Shown here one piece after another: positions 36,171-45,000 of a DNA stretch of 64,000 nt. The notes under the pieces were generated by a model, which worked only from the letters and a program-made list of their open reading frames with translations, was not told the DNA's origin and made no database searches. Made by a program: the position numbers and the translations under genes. The DNA is from Streptomyces sp. GS7 (GTDB taxonomy: Bacteria > Actinomycetota > Actinomycetes > Streptomycetales > Streptomycetaceae), in NCBI RefSeq assembly GCF_009834125.1, contig NZ_CP047146.1, positions 1,791,501 through 1,855,500 on the forward strand, given 5' to 3'. The number at the start of each line of letters is the position of its first letter. Position 1 is the first letter of the stretch.

Positions 36171-37007
36171 ATGACTCTCCAGGAACCGCACCAGCCCCCG
36201 CCCGTCCGCCTCCAGGGCTCGCTCGACCACGAACGCTACTGCGCGGAACTCCTCGCCGAGACAGGGGAGTTCCGCGCGGCGCTGCGCGGCGCCGACCTCT
36301 CCGCCGCGGTGCCGACCTGCCCCGACTGGACCCTGGCCGACCTCGCCCGACACCTCGGTGGCGCGCACCGCTGGGCCGGGCAATTGGTCGCCACCCGCGC
36401 CACCGCCGGGATCGACCCGGCCACCGTCCCCGGCGCCGACGGTCCGGCGGACGAGACTCCCGGTGCACTCGACGCCTGGCTGGCGGAGGGAGCCGAGCGC
36501 ACCGTGGCGGCGCTGCGCGAGGCCGGCCCCGACACCGCCGTCTGGTCCTGGGCGTCGGACCACCGGGCCGGGTTCTGGGCCCGCCGGATGACTCACGAGA
36601 CGGTGGTCCACCGCGCCGACGCCGCGCTCACCACCGGCGCCGGCTACGAGGTCGCCGCAGAGATCGCCGCCGACTGCATCGACGAGTGGCTCCAGGTGTG
36701 CGCCCTGCCGGCGGCGGCCGAGCGCTGGGCGGAGCGCGCCGAGGGCCTGTTCGGGCCCGGCCGGACGCTGCACCTGCACGCCACCGACGTCCCGCCCGCT
36801 CTGAACGCCGAGTGGTTCCTCGACCTCACCGGCGATCGGCTCGTCCACCGCCGCGCCCACGAGAAGGCCGCGGTCGCGCTCCGCGGCCCGCTCACCGACC
36901 TGCTGGCCGTCATTTACCGCAGGCTGCCCGCCGACAGCGACCGGGTCGAGGTGCTGGGCGACCGCCCGCTGCTCGACCGCTGGCTGTCCTACGCGTCCTT
37001 CGACTGA
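36171..37007 (+). CDS. Maleylpyruvate isomerase family mycothiol-dependent enzyme
   Basis: A 278-residue member of the DinB/mycothiol-dependent maleylpyruvate isomerase superfamily. The N-terminal four-helix bundle shows AVPTCPDWTLADLARHLGGAHRW (including the first metal-binding His). The second ligand region is WARRMTHETVVHRADA, in which His residues bind the metal. A C-terminal SCP2-like domain follows (VALRGPLTDLLAVIYRRLP). This is a typical Streptomyces family using mycothiol as thiol cofactor; the substrate of this member is unknown. ATG 36171 is chosen over the GTG at 36162. Confidence 0.88.
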   Translation: MTLQEPHQPPPVRLQGSLDHERYCAELLAETGEFRAALRGADLSAAVPTCPDWTLADLARHLGGAHRWAGQLVATRATAGIDPATVPGADGPADETPGALDAWLAEGAERTVAALREAGPDTAVWSWASDHRAGFWARRMTHETVVHRADAALTTGAGYEVAAEIAADCIDEWLQVCALPAAAERWAERAEGLFGPGRTLHLHATDVPPALNAEWFLDLTGDRLVHRRAHEKAAVALRGPLTDLLAVIYRRLPADSDRVEVLGDRPLLDRWLSYASFD

Positions 37008-37076
37008 GGTACCGGCCACCTACACCAGCCCCCACCCACCGAATTTCCCCCCACTCACGGGAGGGGACGGGCCGGA

Positions 37077-37125
37077 GGGGCAGGGTGTCCGGACGTAAAT
37101 CGAAGCAGTCCGGACACCCTGCCCC
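37077..37125. terminator. Long perfect hairpin between convergent genes
   Basis: GGGGCAGGGTGTCCGGAC pairs perfectly (18 bp) with GTCCGGACACCCTGCCCC across a 13-base loop. Flanking ACGGGC/GCCCGT can extend it. It lies between the mycothiol-dependent enzyme gene (plus) and the LLM oxidoreductase (minus), so it probably terminates both. Confidence 0.8.
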
Positions 37126-37291
37126 GGAGGCCCGTCACCGCACCCCGACAGCCCCGCGCAGCGGCCCCGCCCGCCGCGTGGGGGTACCTCCCACGCCCTT
37201 CAGGCAGTGGGGGAGCAACGGCGCCGCACCCGGCAACGTGGGAAGCAGGCAAAGCGCAGCGGAACGGTGGGACAGCCGAAAACGTGGGAGG

Positions 37292-38311
37292 TCAGCCAAG
37301 CGCAGCGTTCAGCTCCGCCAACACCCGCAACGTGCCCAGGTCCGGGGCGGTCACCAGGAGGTCGGTGACCGGCCCCTTGCGCCACAACTCCAGCCGTTCC
37401 GCGATGCGTTCGCGCGGCCCGATCAGTGAGATCTCGTCCGCGAAGGCGTCGGGTACGGCGCGTACCGCCTCCTCCTTGCGGCCCTGGAGGAACAGCTCCT
37501 GGATCCGGCGGGCCTCCTCCTCGTACCCCATCCGCGCCATCAGGTCGGCGTGGAAGTTCCTGGCCGCGTGGCCCATGCCGCCGATGTAGAAGCCGAGCAT
37601 CGCCTTGACGGGGAGCAGCCCCTCGGCGAGGTCGTCGCAGACCGCGGCGCGCGCCATGGGGGCGATCAGGAAGCCGTCCGGGGCGTTCGCCAGCGACTCC
37701 CGGTAGACCTCGGTGCGGGCCGGCGACCAGTACAGCGGCAGCCAGCCGTCCGCGATCCGGGTGGTCTGGGCGATGTTCCGGGGGCCTTCGGCGCCCAGGA
37801 GGACGGGGAGCGTGGTGCGCAGCGGATGGGTGATGGGCTTGAGGGGCTTGCCGAGGCCGGTGCCGTCCGGGCCGCGGTACGGGTGCGCGTGGAAGCGCCC
37901 GTCCAGCTCCACCGGGCCCTGCCGGCGCAGGACTTGGCGGACCACGTCCACGTATTCGCGGGTGGCGGTCAGCGGGCTCTTGGGGAACGGCCGTCCGTAC
38001 CACCCCTCGACGACCTGCGGGCCCGACAGCCCCAGGCCGAGCAGCATCCGCCCGCCGGAGAGGTGGTCGAGGGTGAGGGCGTGCATCGCGGTGGCGGTGG
38101 GGGTGCGGGCTGCCATCTGGGCGATGCCGGTGCCCAGTTTGATGCGGGAGGTGTGCGCGGCGATCCAGGTGAGCGCGGTGAACGCGTCCGAGCCCCAGGC
38201 TTCCGCGGTCCACACCGAGTCGTAGCCCAGGCGCTCGGCCTCGCGGGCGAGTTCGAGATGCCGGGGGTCGGGGCCGCGCCCCCAGTAGCCGAGTGCCAGA
38301 CCGAGTCGCAT
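37292..38311 (-). CDS. LLM-class F420-dependent oxidoreductase
   Basis: A 339-residue luciferase-like monooxygenase-fold enzyme that uses F420. The N-terminus RLGLALGYWGRGPDPRHLEL, then REAERLGYDSVWTAEAWGSD, the F420-site strand TSRIKLGTGIAQMAARTP and LSGGRMLLGLGLSGPQVVEGW are diagnostic. The closest relative I recall is mycobacterial Rv3520c, encoded in the cholesterol regulon, which would fit the steroid theme here, but I see no KstR-type site directly upstream. ATG 38311 is preferred over the 38338 start because the extra codons are low quality. Confidence 0.85.
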   Translation of the reverse strand: MRLGLALGYWGRGPDPRHLELAREAERLGYDSVWTAEAWGSDAFTALTWIAAHTSRIKLGTGIAQMAARTPTATAMHALTLDHLSGGRMLLGLGLSGPQVVEGWYGRPFPKSPLTATREYVDVVRQVLRRQGPVELDGRFHAHPYRGPDGTGLGKPLKPITHPLRTTLPVLLGAEGPRNIAQTTRIADGWLPLYWSPARTEVYRESLANAPDGFLIAPMARAAVCDDLAEGLLPVKAMLGFYIGGMGHAARNFHADLMARMGYEEEARRIQELFLQGRKEEAVRAVPDAFADEISLIGPRERIAERLELWRKGPVTDLLVTAPDLGTLRVLAELNAALG

Positions 38312-38402
38312 GGTGCCCGCCCTCCGACGGTGAGTCATCTGATGTGGTGTCAGGTACTCGTGCGGTCCGGCGAACTGTACGGCCGTGCCGCGGACATGGC
38401 AA

Positions 38403-38432
38403 CGGCCCCCCGCCCTGGAGGGCGAGGGGCCG
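38403..38432 (-). terminator. Hairpin downstream of the DUF5336 gene
   Basis: CGGCCCC-C-CGCCCT pairs with AGGGCG-A-GGGGCCG, 13 bp with one C/A mismatch and a 2-base loop. It is 43 bases beyond the stop of the minus-strand gene. Confidence 0.65.
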
Positions 38433-38474
38433 CCCGGCCGGGGGCCGGAAGGACCGCGGTGCGGGTGACGGGCG

Positions 38475-39275
38475 TCAGCCGCGCTGGATGCCGGTGGTGT
38501 CCTGGAGGACGCCGCGCCGGCCGTCCTGGGTCTGCGCGATCAGCGCCTGGCCGCGCTGTTCCACCGCCAGATACCAGGTGCCGGGCGCCAGTTCGGCGAT
38601 CGGCGACGGGCTGCCCTCCTCGCTGTACAGCGGGCGGGCGACTGGTACCGCGAACCAGAACGGCGCGAAGTCGGCCGGGCTGCCGGCGGCCTGGGTGGCG
38701 CCGGCAGCGCCGCCTGCCGTGGCGTCCGCGGCCGGGGCCTGCTGGCCGTAGGTCTGGCCGGCCTGCGGCTGCTGGGCGGACGGGTAGCCGTAGCCGCCCT
38801 GCTGCTGGGCGCCCGGGTAGCCGTATCCCTGGGTGGCGCCCGCCGCGCCGCCGTACGGGGCGACCTGCGGCCGGGGGGCGCTGACCAGTGCGGCCTGGAG
38901 CTGCGGGACGAGCGGGGTGGCCACGGCGGCGCCCGCCAGGACCAGGTTGCCGAGCAGGCCGAGGATCAGGCCGGCGCCCGGTCCCGTGCTGTCGATGAGC
39001 GCCCAGAACGCGGTCCAGGCGGCGAAGATGGCCAGCGCCGTACCGAACTGACCGAGGTCCAGCCCGGCGACCTTGCGCGGATGCGGCAGCGACCGGGCCA
39101 CCACGATCAGCGCGGCGGCGATGACACCCGCGAGGAAGATGCTCATCAGCAGGTGCAGCGATTGCCAGGCGTTCATGACGCCGGACGAGTCGAGGCTGAG
39201 GAACGAGGCGATGAACAGCAGCACCGCTGCTCCGATCACCACGCCATCGCCTCGACTGAGGGAGCGGATGTTCAC
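38475..39275 (-). CDS. DUF5336 membrane protein with Gln/Gly/Tyr-rich tail
   Basis: A 266-residue protein. The N-terminal half has four hydrophobic helices (VVIGAAVLLFIASFLSLDSS, LHLLMSIFLAGVIAAALIVV, ALAIFAAWTAFWALI and LGLLGNLVLAGAAVAT), as in the mycobacterial 34-kDa antigen/DUF5336 family. A low-complexity cytosolic stretch rich in Gly, Tyr, Gln and Ala (about 60 residues) follows, then a compact C-terminal domain (FWFAVPVARPLYSEEG to the end). Function is unknown. GTG 39275 is chosen because AAAGGA precedes it at proper spacing; longer frames lack coding character. Confidence 0.8.
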   Translation of the reverse strand: MNIRSLSRGDGVVIGAAVLLFIASFLSLDSSGVMNAWQSLHLLMSIFLAGVIAAALIVVARSLPHPRKVAGLDLGQFGTALAIFAAWTAFWALIDSTGPGAGLILGLLGNLVLAGAAVATPLVPQLQAALVSAPRPQVAPYGGAAGATQGYGYPGAQQQGGYGYPSAQQPQAGQTYGQQAPAADATAGGAAGATQAAGSPADFAPFWFAVPVARPLYSEEGSPSPIAELAPGTWYLAVEQRGQALIAQTQDGRRGVLQDTTGIQRG

Positions 39276-39486
39276 GTAAAGGTCCTTTGTCGGTTTCGTG
39301 TTCTGGTCGACGTCGCGTTTCCGGTCGACGCTGTCGCTGGCGCGCGGTGCGAGGCACGGCGGTGGCACCCCATGGTAAAGGGGAACCTAGCCCCGAATCC
39401 TGTGGATCGTCCCGCCGGTATCGGCGCGGCAATCACGATGGCGGAGCAGGCGGCGCGCCGGTACGGGACGTGTCGAGAAAGTCCGG

Positions 39487-40377
39487 TCAGCGCGTCAGGA
39501 AGTCCGTAATGCCCTCCGTGATCCCGCGGGCCGCTTTTTGCCGCCACTGGGCGTCGGCCAATTCCGCGGCGTCCTTGGGGTCGCGCATATTGCCGCACTC
39601 GATGAAGACCTTCGGCACCGTCGACAGGTTGAGACCGCCGAGGTCGGAGCGTGTGTCGAGGCCCGTCCCGTGGCCGACGTAATTGGACGGGGCGCTTCCG
39701 GTCGCCGCCACGAACCGCCCGGCCAGCCGCTCGCCCAGGTCCCGCGAGGGGCCGGTGATCGCGGAGGTGTCGGCCGCGCCGGCCTGCACCCGGGCCGGGA
39801 GGATGACGTGGAAGCCGCGGTTGCCCACGGCCGAGCCGTCGGCGTGGATGGAGACCGCGGCGTCGGCGTGCGCGGCGTTGCCGATGGCGGCGCGCTCGTC
39901 CACGCACGGGCCGTATGGCCGGTCGCCGTCCTGGGTGAAGACGACCTTGGCACCCTCCGCCCGGAGGAGCGTCCGGGCGCGCCGGGCGACGTCGAGGCTG
40001 AAGGACGCCTCGGCGTAGCCGTCGTCGGTGGAGGTGCCGGTGGTGTCGCACTCCTTGCGGTCGTTGCCGATGTCCACGAGGCGGGCGATCTGCGCGGTGT
40101 GGTCGTGGTTGGTCGGGTTGTGGCCGGGGTCGAGCAGCACCGTCCTGCCCTTGAGGCTGCCGTGCGGGTTGCCCGGGTGTGCGGAGGGGCCTGCCGTGCC
40201 GCCCTTGCCGTCGGGTGCCGGGGAGCCGGCGGCGGACGTCCCGGCGTGCGGCCGTCCGCCGCCCGGTGACCGCCAGGCCAGCCAGCCCGCGGCGCCGACG
40301 GCGACCACGGCGGCCAGCGCGATCAGCAGGGTGCCGCGCAGGCGCCGGGGCGGGGGGAAGCTGCTGCCGTTCGACAC
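39487..40377 (-). CDS. N-acetylmuramoyl-L-alanine amidase (amidase_3)
   Basis: A 296-residue membrane-anchored cell-wall hydrolase. The N-terminal transmembrane helix is LLIALAAVVAVGAAGWLAW, followed by a Gly/Ser/Pro linker. The amidase_3 domain begins TVLLDPGHNPTNHD with the first zinc His, then the zinc Glu in DGYAEASFSLDVARR, the His in AAVSIHADGSA and the catalytic Glu in VFIECGNMRD. All catalytic and metal residues are present. It cleaves the amide between MurNAc and L-Ala in peptidoglycan. Single gene upstream of the DUF5336 gene. Confidence 0.9.
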   Translation of the reverse strand: MSNGSSFPPPRRLRGTLLIALAAVVAVGAAGWLAWRSPGGGRPHAGTSAAGSPAPDGKGGTAGPSAHPGNPHGSLKGRTVLLDPGHNPTNHDHTAQIARLVDIGNDRKECDTTGTSTDDGYAEASFSLDVARRARTLLRAEGAKVVFTQDGDRPYGPCVDERAAIGNAAHADAAVSIHADGSAVGNRGFHVILPARVQAGAADTSAITGPSRDLGERLAGRFVAATGSAPSNYVGHGTGLDTRSDLGGLNLSTVPKVFIECGNMRDPKDAAELADAQWRQKAARGITEGITDFLTR

Positions 40378-40396
40378 GTTCGCGATGGTAGCCCGC

Positions 40397-41056
40397 TCAG
40401 ATTCCGGGGCCGGTGCGGCGCAGGACGTGCAGCGAGCGGTGCACCGCGACCTCGGTGAACGCGCCGGACGCCAGGGCCCTGCGGTAGATCCGGTACGGGG
40501 CCTGGCCGCCGTCCGCCGGGTCCGCGAAGACGTCGTGGATGACCAGCAGGCCCTCGGGCGCGACGTGCGGGGCCCAGCCCTCGTAGTCGGCGGTGGCGTG
40601 CTCGTCGGTGTGCCCGCCGTCGATGAAGACCAGGCCCACCGGCGCCTGCCAGAGGGCCGCGGCCTGCGGCGACCGGCCCACCAGGGCGATCACGTGGTCC
40701 TCAAGGCCCGCGGCGTGCAGGGTGCGGCGGAAGGTGGGCAGGGTGTCCATCCGCCCGACCACCGGGTCGACGACCGTGGGGTCGTGGTACTCCCAGCCCG
40801 GCTGCTGCTCCTCGCTGCCCCGGTGGTGGTCCACGGTGACGGCCGTCACGCCGGCCGCGCGGGCGGCGTCGGCGAGCAGGATCGTGGAGCGCCCGCAATA
40901 GGTGCCGACCTCCACGAGCGGCAGCCCGAGCGCCGCCGCCTCGGTGGCCGCCGCGTACAGCGCGAGCCCTTCGTCCGCCGGCATGAAGCCCTTCGCCGCC
41001 TCGAACGCGGCGAGAATCTCCGGCCGGGGTGCTGTCGGAGCCGTGGGGGCGGTCAT
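40397..41056 (-). CDS. Class I SAM-dependent methyltransferase (Methyltransf_24)
   Basis: A 219-residue methyltransferase-fold protein. Motif I is LVEVGTYCGRSTILLA, followed by AVTVDHHRGSEEQQP, FIDGGHTDEHATADYEGW with the Asp-Gly-Gly-His typical of Methyltransf_24, and LLVIHDVFADP. Related proteins include O-methyltransferases and cephalosporin-hydroxylase-like enzymes. The start 41056 is chosen because AGGAGG lies 6 bases before it, whereas it abuts the alternative ATG at 41062. Substrate unknown. It is divergent from the FadE34-like gene. Confidence 0.82.
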   Translation of the reverse strand: MTAPTAPTAPRPEILAAFEAAKGFMPADEGLALYAAATEAAALGLPLVEVGTYCGRSTILLADAARAAGVTAVTVDHHRGSEEQQPGWEYHDPTVVDPVVGRMDTLPTFRRTLHAAGLEDHVIALVGRSPQAAALWQAPVGLVFIDGGHTDEHATADYEGWAPHVAPEGLLVIHDVFADPADGGQAPYRIYRRALASGAFTEVAVHRSLHVLRRTGPGI

Positions 41057-41439
41057 GCGCATCCTCCTGGTGTGCGGCGGCGGTCAGTGGCTCATCGTGC
41101 CGTATGCCGGGAGCGATATCGGAACGGGGGTTCCCATTTCGCCGGCCGGACGTTTCGCCGGCGGGTGTTTGCCGCGTGCGCGGTGGGGCCCGGGAATGCC
41201 GCGAATTCGCCTGCCGGGCGCGGCGGAGCCGGCGGGCGAACGGAATAGCGGAACGGTCCGTACGGGAATTCACCGGACTGTTTCCGGTGCGCATCCGTGC
41301 CGTTCCGATCCGCTCTGATCCGCTCCGAACCGTTCCCGTCCGGTCCGGACCGCTTTCGCCTCCGCCGTCCGCGCGGCGTCCGCCCTTCCGCCGCCGTCTG
41401 ACCTTCCATCAGATTGAAACGTGTTCTACTCTGCCCGCC
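41057..41439. promoter_or_regulatory. Divergent region with degenerate repeats and KstR operator
   Basis: No gene is seen. Stretch 41297-41352 contains imperfect repeats of CCGNTCCGATCCG/CTCTGATCCGCTCC type. The right end holds the KstR-type operator (41415-41428) directly before the FadE34-like start. Confidence 0.5.
41415..41428 (+). promoter_or_regulatory. KstR-type operator (perfect consensus) before fadE34-like gene
   Basis: TGAAACGTGTTCTA matches TNNAACNNGTTNNA exactly and ends 11 bases before the FadE34-like ATG, placed to block initiation or elongation. Confidence 0.72.
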
Positions 41440-43644
41440 ATGGGCATCGGAATCACGCGAGACCACCGTGACCTGGCCGAGGCGGCCCGTGGCTGGGCCG
41501 CCCGCACCGTGCCGCCCGGCGAGGTGCGCAAACTCCTCGACGCCGCGCCCCTGCGCCCCGGCCGGCCCGCGTACTGGGACGGGCTCGCCGCCCAGGGCCT
41601 GCTCGCCCCGCACCTCCCGGAGGCCGACGGCGGAGGCGGCGGCACCCTGCTCGATCTCGCCGTCGTCCTGGAGGAGTTCGGGCGTGCCGCGCTGCCCGGG
41701 CCCTATCTGCCCACCGTCCTCGCCGCCGAACTGCTGCACCGCGGCGGCGCGCCCCGGGACCTCGTACGGGCCCTGGCCACCGGCGAACGCACCGCCGCCG
41801 TCGCCCTCGGCGCCGGCTCGCTCACCGCCGCGGCGGACGCCGACGGCCATGTCCTCGACGGCACCGCGCCACCGGTCCTGGCCGGCGCCGACGCCGATCT
41901 GCTCGTGCTGGCCGCGGAGAGCGCGGAAAGCGCAGAAGGCTCGGCCGACGAGGTCTGGCTCGCCGTCGACGCCCACCTCCTCGCCGTCCGCGCCCACGAC
42001 AGCGCCGACCCCACGCGGCCGGTCGCCGAGGTGCGCGCGGACGGCGTGGCGGTCCCCGGCGGCCGGCGGCTGGCGCTCGACGGCGCCCTGGTCCGCGACC
42101 TGGCCGGCGTGCTGAGCGCCGCGGAGGGCTGCGGCACCGCCGCCTGGGCGGTGCACACCGCCGCCGAACACGCCGCGGTGCGCGAGCAGTTCGGCCGCCC
42201 GATCGGCCAGTTCCAGGGCGTCAAGCACCTCTGCGCCGACATGCTCGTACGCTGCGAGCAGGCCCGTGCGCTGGTCTGGGACGCGGCCCGCGCGCTGGAC
42301 GAACCGCCGGAGGTGCGCGGGCTGGTCGCCGCGCTGGCCACCGCGACCGCCCTGGACGCCGCGGTCGGCTGCGCCAAGGACTGCATCCAGATCCTCGGCG
42401 GCATCGGCTTCACCTGGGAGCACGACGCCCACCTCCATCTGCGCCGCGCGGTCACCGCCCGCCAGCTCCTCGGCGGCGGCGACGGCCACCGGCTGCGGGC
42501 CGCCCGCCACGCCGCCGCCGGCGCCCGCCGCGCGCTCCGGCTCGAACTCCCCGCCGCGGCGGACGCGTTCCGGGAGCAGGCCCGGGGCGTCGTCGGCGGG
42601 GTCCGCGGCCTGGACCCGGCCGCCGTGCGCCGTGCCCTGGCCCCCACCGGCTATGCCGCACCCCACCTCCCCGAGCCCTACGGACTGGGCGCGGGCCCCG
42701 TCCAGCAGCTGGCCATCCAGCAGGAACTGGCCGCCGCCGGCGTCCGGATCGGCGATCTCGGCATCGCCACCTGGGTGGTCCCCTCGCTCCTCGCCCACGG
42801 AACCGCCGCCCAGCAGCGGCGCTATCTGCCGCCGACGCTGCGCGGCGACCTCCTGTGGTGCCAGCTCTTCTCCGAGCCGGAGGCCGGCTCGGACCTGGCG
42901 TCGCTGCGCACCCGCGCGACGCCGGCCGAGGGCGGTCGCTGGCGGATCAACGGCCAGAAGGTCTGGACCTCGGCCGCCCAGTGGGCCGACCACGGCATCC
43001 TGCTCGCCCGCACCGACCCGGACGCGCCCCGGCACCGCGGCCTGACGTTCTTCCTCGTCGACATGAAGGCACCCGGGATCGACGTCCGCCCCCTCAAGGA
43101 GATCACCGGGGACGCCCTCTTCAACGAGGTCTACTTCGACGACGTGCTGCTGCCGGCCGACGCGGTGGTCGGCGGGGCCGGCGACGGCTGGCGGGTCGCC
43201 CGCACCACCCTGGACAACGAACGCGTCCACATGGCCGACCAGTTGACCTTCGACACCGGGCTCGAGGAACTCCTCGACCGCTCCGCCGGACTGGACGCGT
43301 CGGTGCGGGCGCGCGTCGGTGCGCTGGCCGCCGAGGCGCATGCGCTGGCCTGCATCGGGCTGCGCACCACGCTCCAGCAGGTGTCGGGCCTGGAGCCGGG
43401 CCCCGGCGCCGGCATCCGCAAGCTGGTGCAGACCGCCCACCAGCAGAAGGTCGCCGAACTGGCGCTGGAACTCCTCGGCCCGGCCGGCGCGGTACGCGAG
43501 GGCGCCGGCGAACGGGCCCTGCACGGCTTCCTGATGTCCCGCTGCCTGACCATCGCCGGCGGGACGACCCAGGTGCAGCGCAACGTCGTCGCGGAACGGC
43601 TGCTGGGCCTGCCGCGGGATCCGGAGCCCCGCCCCCTCATCTGA
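41440..43644 (+). CDS. Double-domain acyl-CoA dehydrogenase, FadE34/ChsE3-like
   Basis: A 734-residue protein with two acyl-CoA dehydrogenase modules in tandem. The N-half (residues ~1-360) has [53 protein letters not shown] and [19 protein letters not shown]. The C-half (~375-734) has the FAD-contact motif [20 protein letters not shown], then [39 protein letters not shown], and [23 protein letters not shown]. Mycobacterial FadE34, also a fused alpha-beta enzyme of about 710 residues, dehydrogenates the five-carbon steroid side-chain CoA ester. A perfect KstR-type site lies just upstream and the SCP-x-like thiolase follows 16 bases later. Confidence 0.86.
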   Translation: MGIGITRDHRDLAEAARGWAARTVPPGEVRKLLDAAPLRPGRPAYWDGLAAQGLLAPHLPEADGGGGGTLLDLAVVLEEFGRAALPGPYLPTVLAAELLHRGGAPRDLVRALATGERTAAVALGAGSLTAAADADGHVLDGTAPPVLAGADADLLVLAAESAESAEGSADEVWLAVDAHLLAVRAHDSADPTRPVAEVRADGVAVPGGRRLALDGALVRDLAGVLSAAEGCGTAAWAVHTAAEHAAVREQFGRPIGQFQGVKHLCADMLVRCEQARALVWDAARALDEPPEVRGLVAALATATALDAAVGCAKDCIQILGGIGFTWEHDAHLHLRRAVTARQLLGGGDGHRLRAARHAAAGARRALRLELPAAADAFREQARGVVGGVRGLDPAAVRRALAPTGYAAPHLPEPYGLGAGPVQQLAIQQELAAAGVRIGDLGIATWVVPSLLAHGTAAQQRRYLPPTLRGDLLWCQLFSEPEAGSDLASLRTRATPAEGGRWRINGQKVWTSAAQWADHGILLARTDPDAPRHRGLTFFLVDMKAPGIDVRPLKEITGDALFNEVYFDDVLLPADAVVGGAGDGWRVARTTLDNERVHMADQLTFDTGLEELLDRSAGLDASVRARVGALAAEAHALACIGLRTTLQQVSGLEPGPGAGIRKLVQTAHQQKVAELALELLGPAGAVREGAGERALHGFLMSRCLTIAGGTTQVQRNVVAERLLGLPRDPEPRPLI

Positions 43645-43660
43645 CCCCAGGAGGATTCGC

Positions 43661-44854
43661 ATGGCTGGCAAGGCGTACATCGTCGGCGTCGGGATGACCC
43701 GGTTCGAGAAGCCCGAGACCCGCGACTGGCAGTACTGGGACATGGTGAAGGAGGCGGGCGGCGCGGCCCTCGCGGACGCCGGGATCGGCTACGAGGCGGT
43801 CGAGCAGGTGCCGGTCGGCTACTGCTACCAGCCCTCGACGGCCGGCCAGCGCGCCGTCTACGAACTCGGGCTGACCGGCGTCCCCGTCTACAACGTCAAC
43901 AACAACTGCGCGACCGGCTCCACCGCACTGATGATGGCCCGTCAGTTCGTCGCCGCCGGCCTCAACGACTGCGTGCTGGCCCTCGGCTTCGAGAAGATGA
44001 AGCGGGGCGCACTCGGCGCCGGTGCGGACGGCGGAGGCTTCGCGACCTCTCCGGTGGCCCGCCACTACGGGGTGATGGCCGCCGCCCACGGCTTCGAGGC
44101 GACCCCGCCCACCGCCCAGATCTTCGGCAACGCGGCCCGCGAGCACATGGAGCGGTACGGCACCACGACCGAACAGCTCGCCGCGGTCGGCGCGAAGAAC
44201 CACCGGCACTCCGCGCACAACCCCTACGCGCAGTTCCAGGACGTCCACACGGTCCAGGAGGTCCTCGCGGCCCGGACCGTCCACCGCCCGCTGACCAAGC
44301 TCCAGTGCTCGCCGACCTCCGACGGCGCCGCGGCGGCGGTGCTCGCCTCCGAGCGCTTCGTACGCGAACACGGCCTGGCGGACCGGGCGGTGGAGATCGC
44401 CGCCCAGGCCATGACGACGGACACCGAGGCGAGCTTCGTCTCCGGTTCCTGCATCGACGTCGTCGGCAAGCCGATGTCCCGGGCCGCGGCCCGGCAGGTC
44501 TACGCGGACGGCGGCCTCGGTATCGAGGACGTCGACGTCATCGAGCTGCACGACTGCTTCTCCATCAACGAGCTGCTGACGTACGAGGCGCTGGGCATGT
44601 GCGCGGACGGCGACGCGGGGAAGCTGGTCGCCGACGGCGCCACGACCTACGGCGGGCGCTGGGTGGTCAACCCGTCCGGCGGCCTGATCTCCAAGGGCCA
44701 CCCCCTGGGCGCGACCGGCCTGGCCCAGACCGCCGAACTGGTATGGCAGTTGCGCGGAACGGCGGGCGAGCGCCAGGTGCCCGGCGCCCGGGTCGGGCTG
44801 GCCCACAACATCGGGCTGGGCGGCGCGGCGGTGGTGACGCTGCTGCGGAGGTGA
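43661..44854 (+). CDS. SCP-x-type thiolase / lipid-transfer protein (Ltp1-like)
   Basis: A 397-residue thiolase-superfamily protein of the SCP2/Ltp group. It has [15 protein letters not shown] at the start, the active-site Cys in [47 protein letters not shown] and the His-bearing [20 protein letters not shown]. It lacks a fused sterol-carrier domain. Family members perform thiolytic or retro-aldol cleavage of steroid side-chain CoA esters. It is 16 bases after the FadE34-like gene with AGGAGGATTCGC as ribosome-binding site, so the two form an operon. A separate MaoC/DUF35 partner, often needed by Ltp2, is not adjacent. Confidence 0.86.
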   Translation: MAGKAYIVGVGMTRFEKPETRDWQYWDMVKEAGGAALADAGIGYEAVEQVPVGYCYQPSTAGQRAVYELGLTGVPVYNVNNNCATGSTALMMARQFVAAGLNDCVLALGFEKMKRGALGAGADGGGFATSPVARHYGVMAAAHGFEATPPTAQIFGNAAREHMERYGTTTEQLAAVGAKNHRHSAHNPYAQFQDVHTVQEVLAARTVHRPLTKLQCSPTSDGAAAAVLASERFVREHGLADRAVEIAAQAMTTDTEASFVSGSCIDVVGKPMSRAAARQVYADGGLGIEDVDVIELHDCFSINELLTYEALGMCADGDAGKLVADGATTYGGRWVVNPSGGLISKGHPLGATGLAQTAELVWQLRGTAGERQVPGARVGLAHNIGLGGAAVVTLLRR

Positions 44855-44915
44855 GGGGAGGGGAAGGGATTGAGGGGAGGGGAGAGAGGGGCAGGGGAGG
44901 GGAAGCGGGCAGGCG
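44850..44915. repeat. Polypurine tract
   Basis: A run of G/A with GAGGGGAGGGGAAGG-type units on the plus strand between the thiolase and DHA2 genes. It could form unusual structures (G-rich) or act in termination. Confidence 0.6.
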
Positions 44916-45000
44916 CGTCCTACGCCTCCGGGACTAGGCCGTGCGACAGATGTCCGATGCACCGATATCCCGATGCGCCGGGCGCGCGGCGAGTGCGAGC

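Noticed and set aside
37140..37290. Possible small gene or mobile element remnant with GTGGG..CCCAC repeats
   Set aside because: Looks like dispersed short palindromic repeats common in Streptomyces intergenic DNA; no frame or ends are definable.
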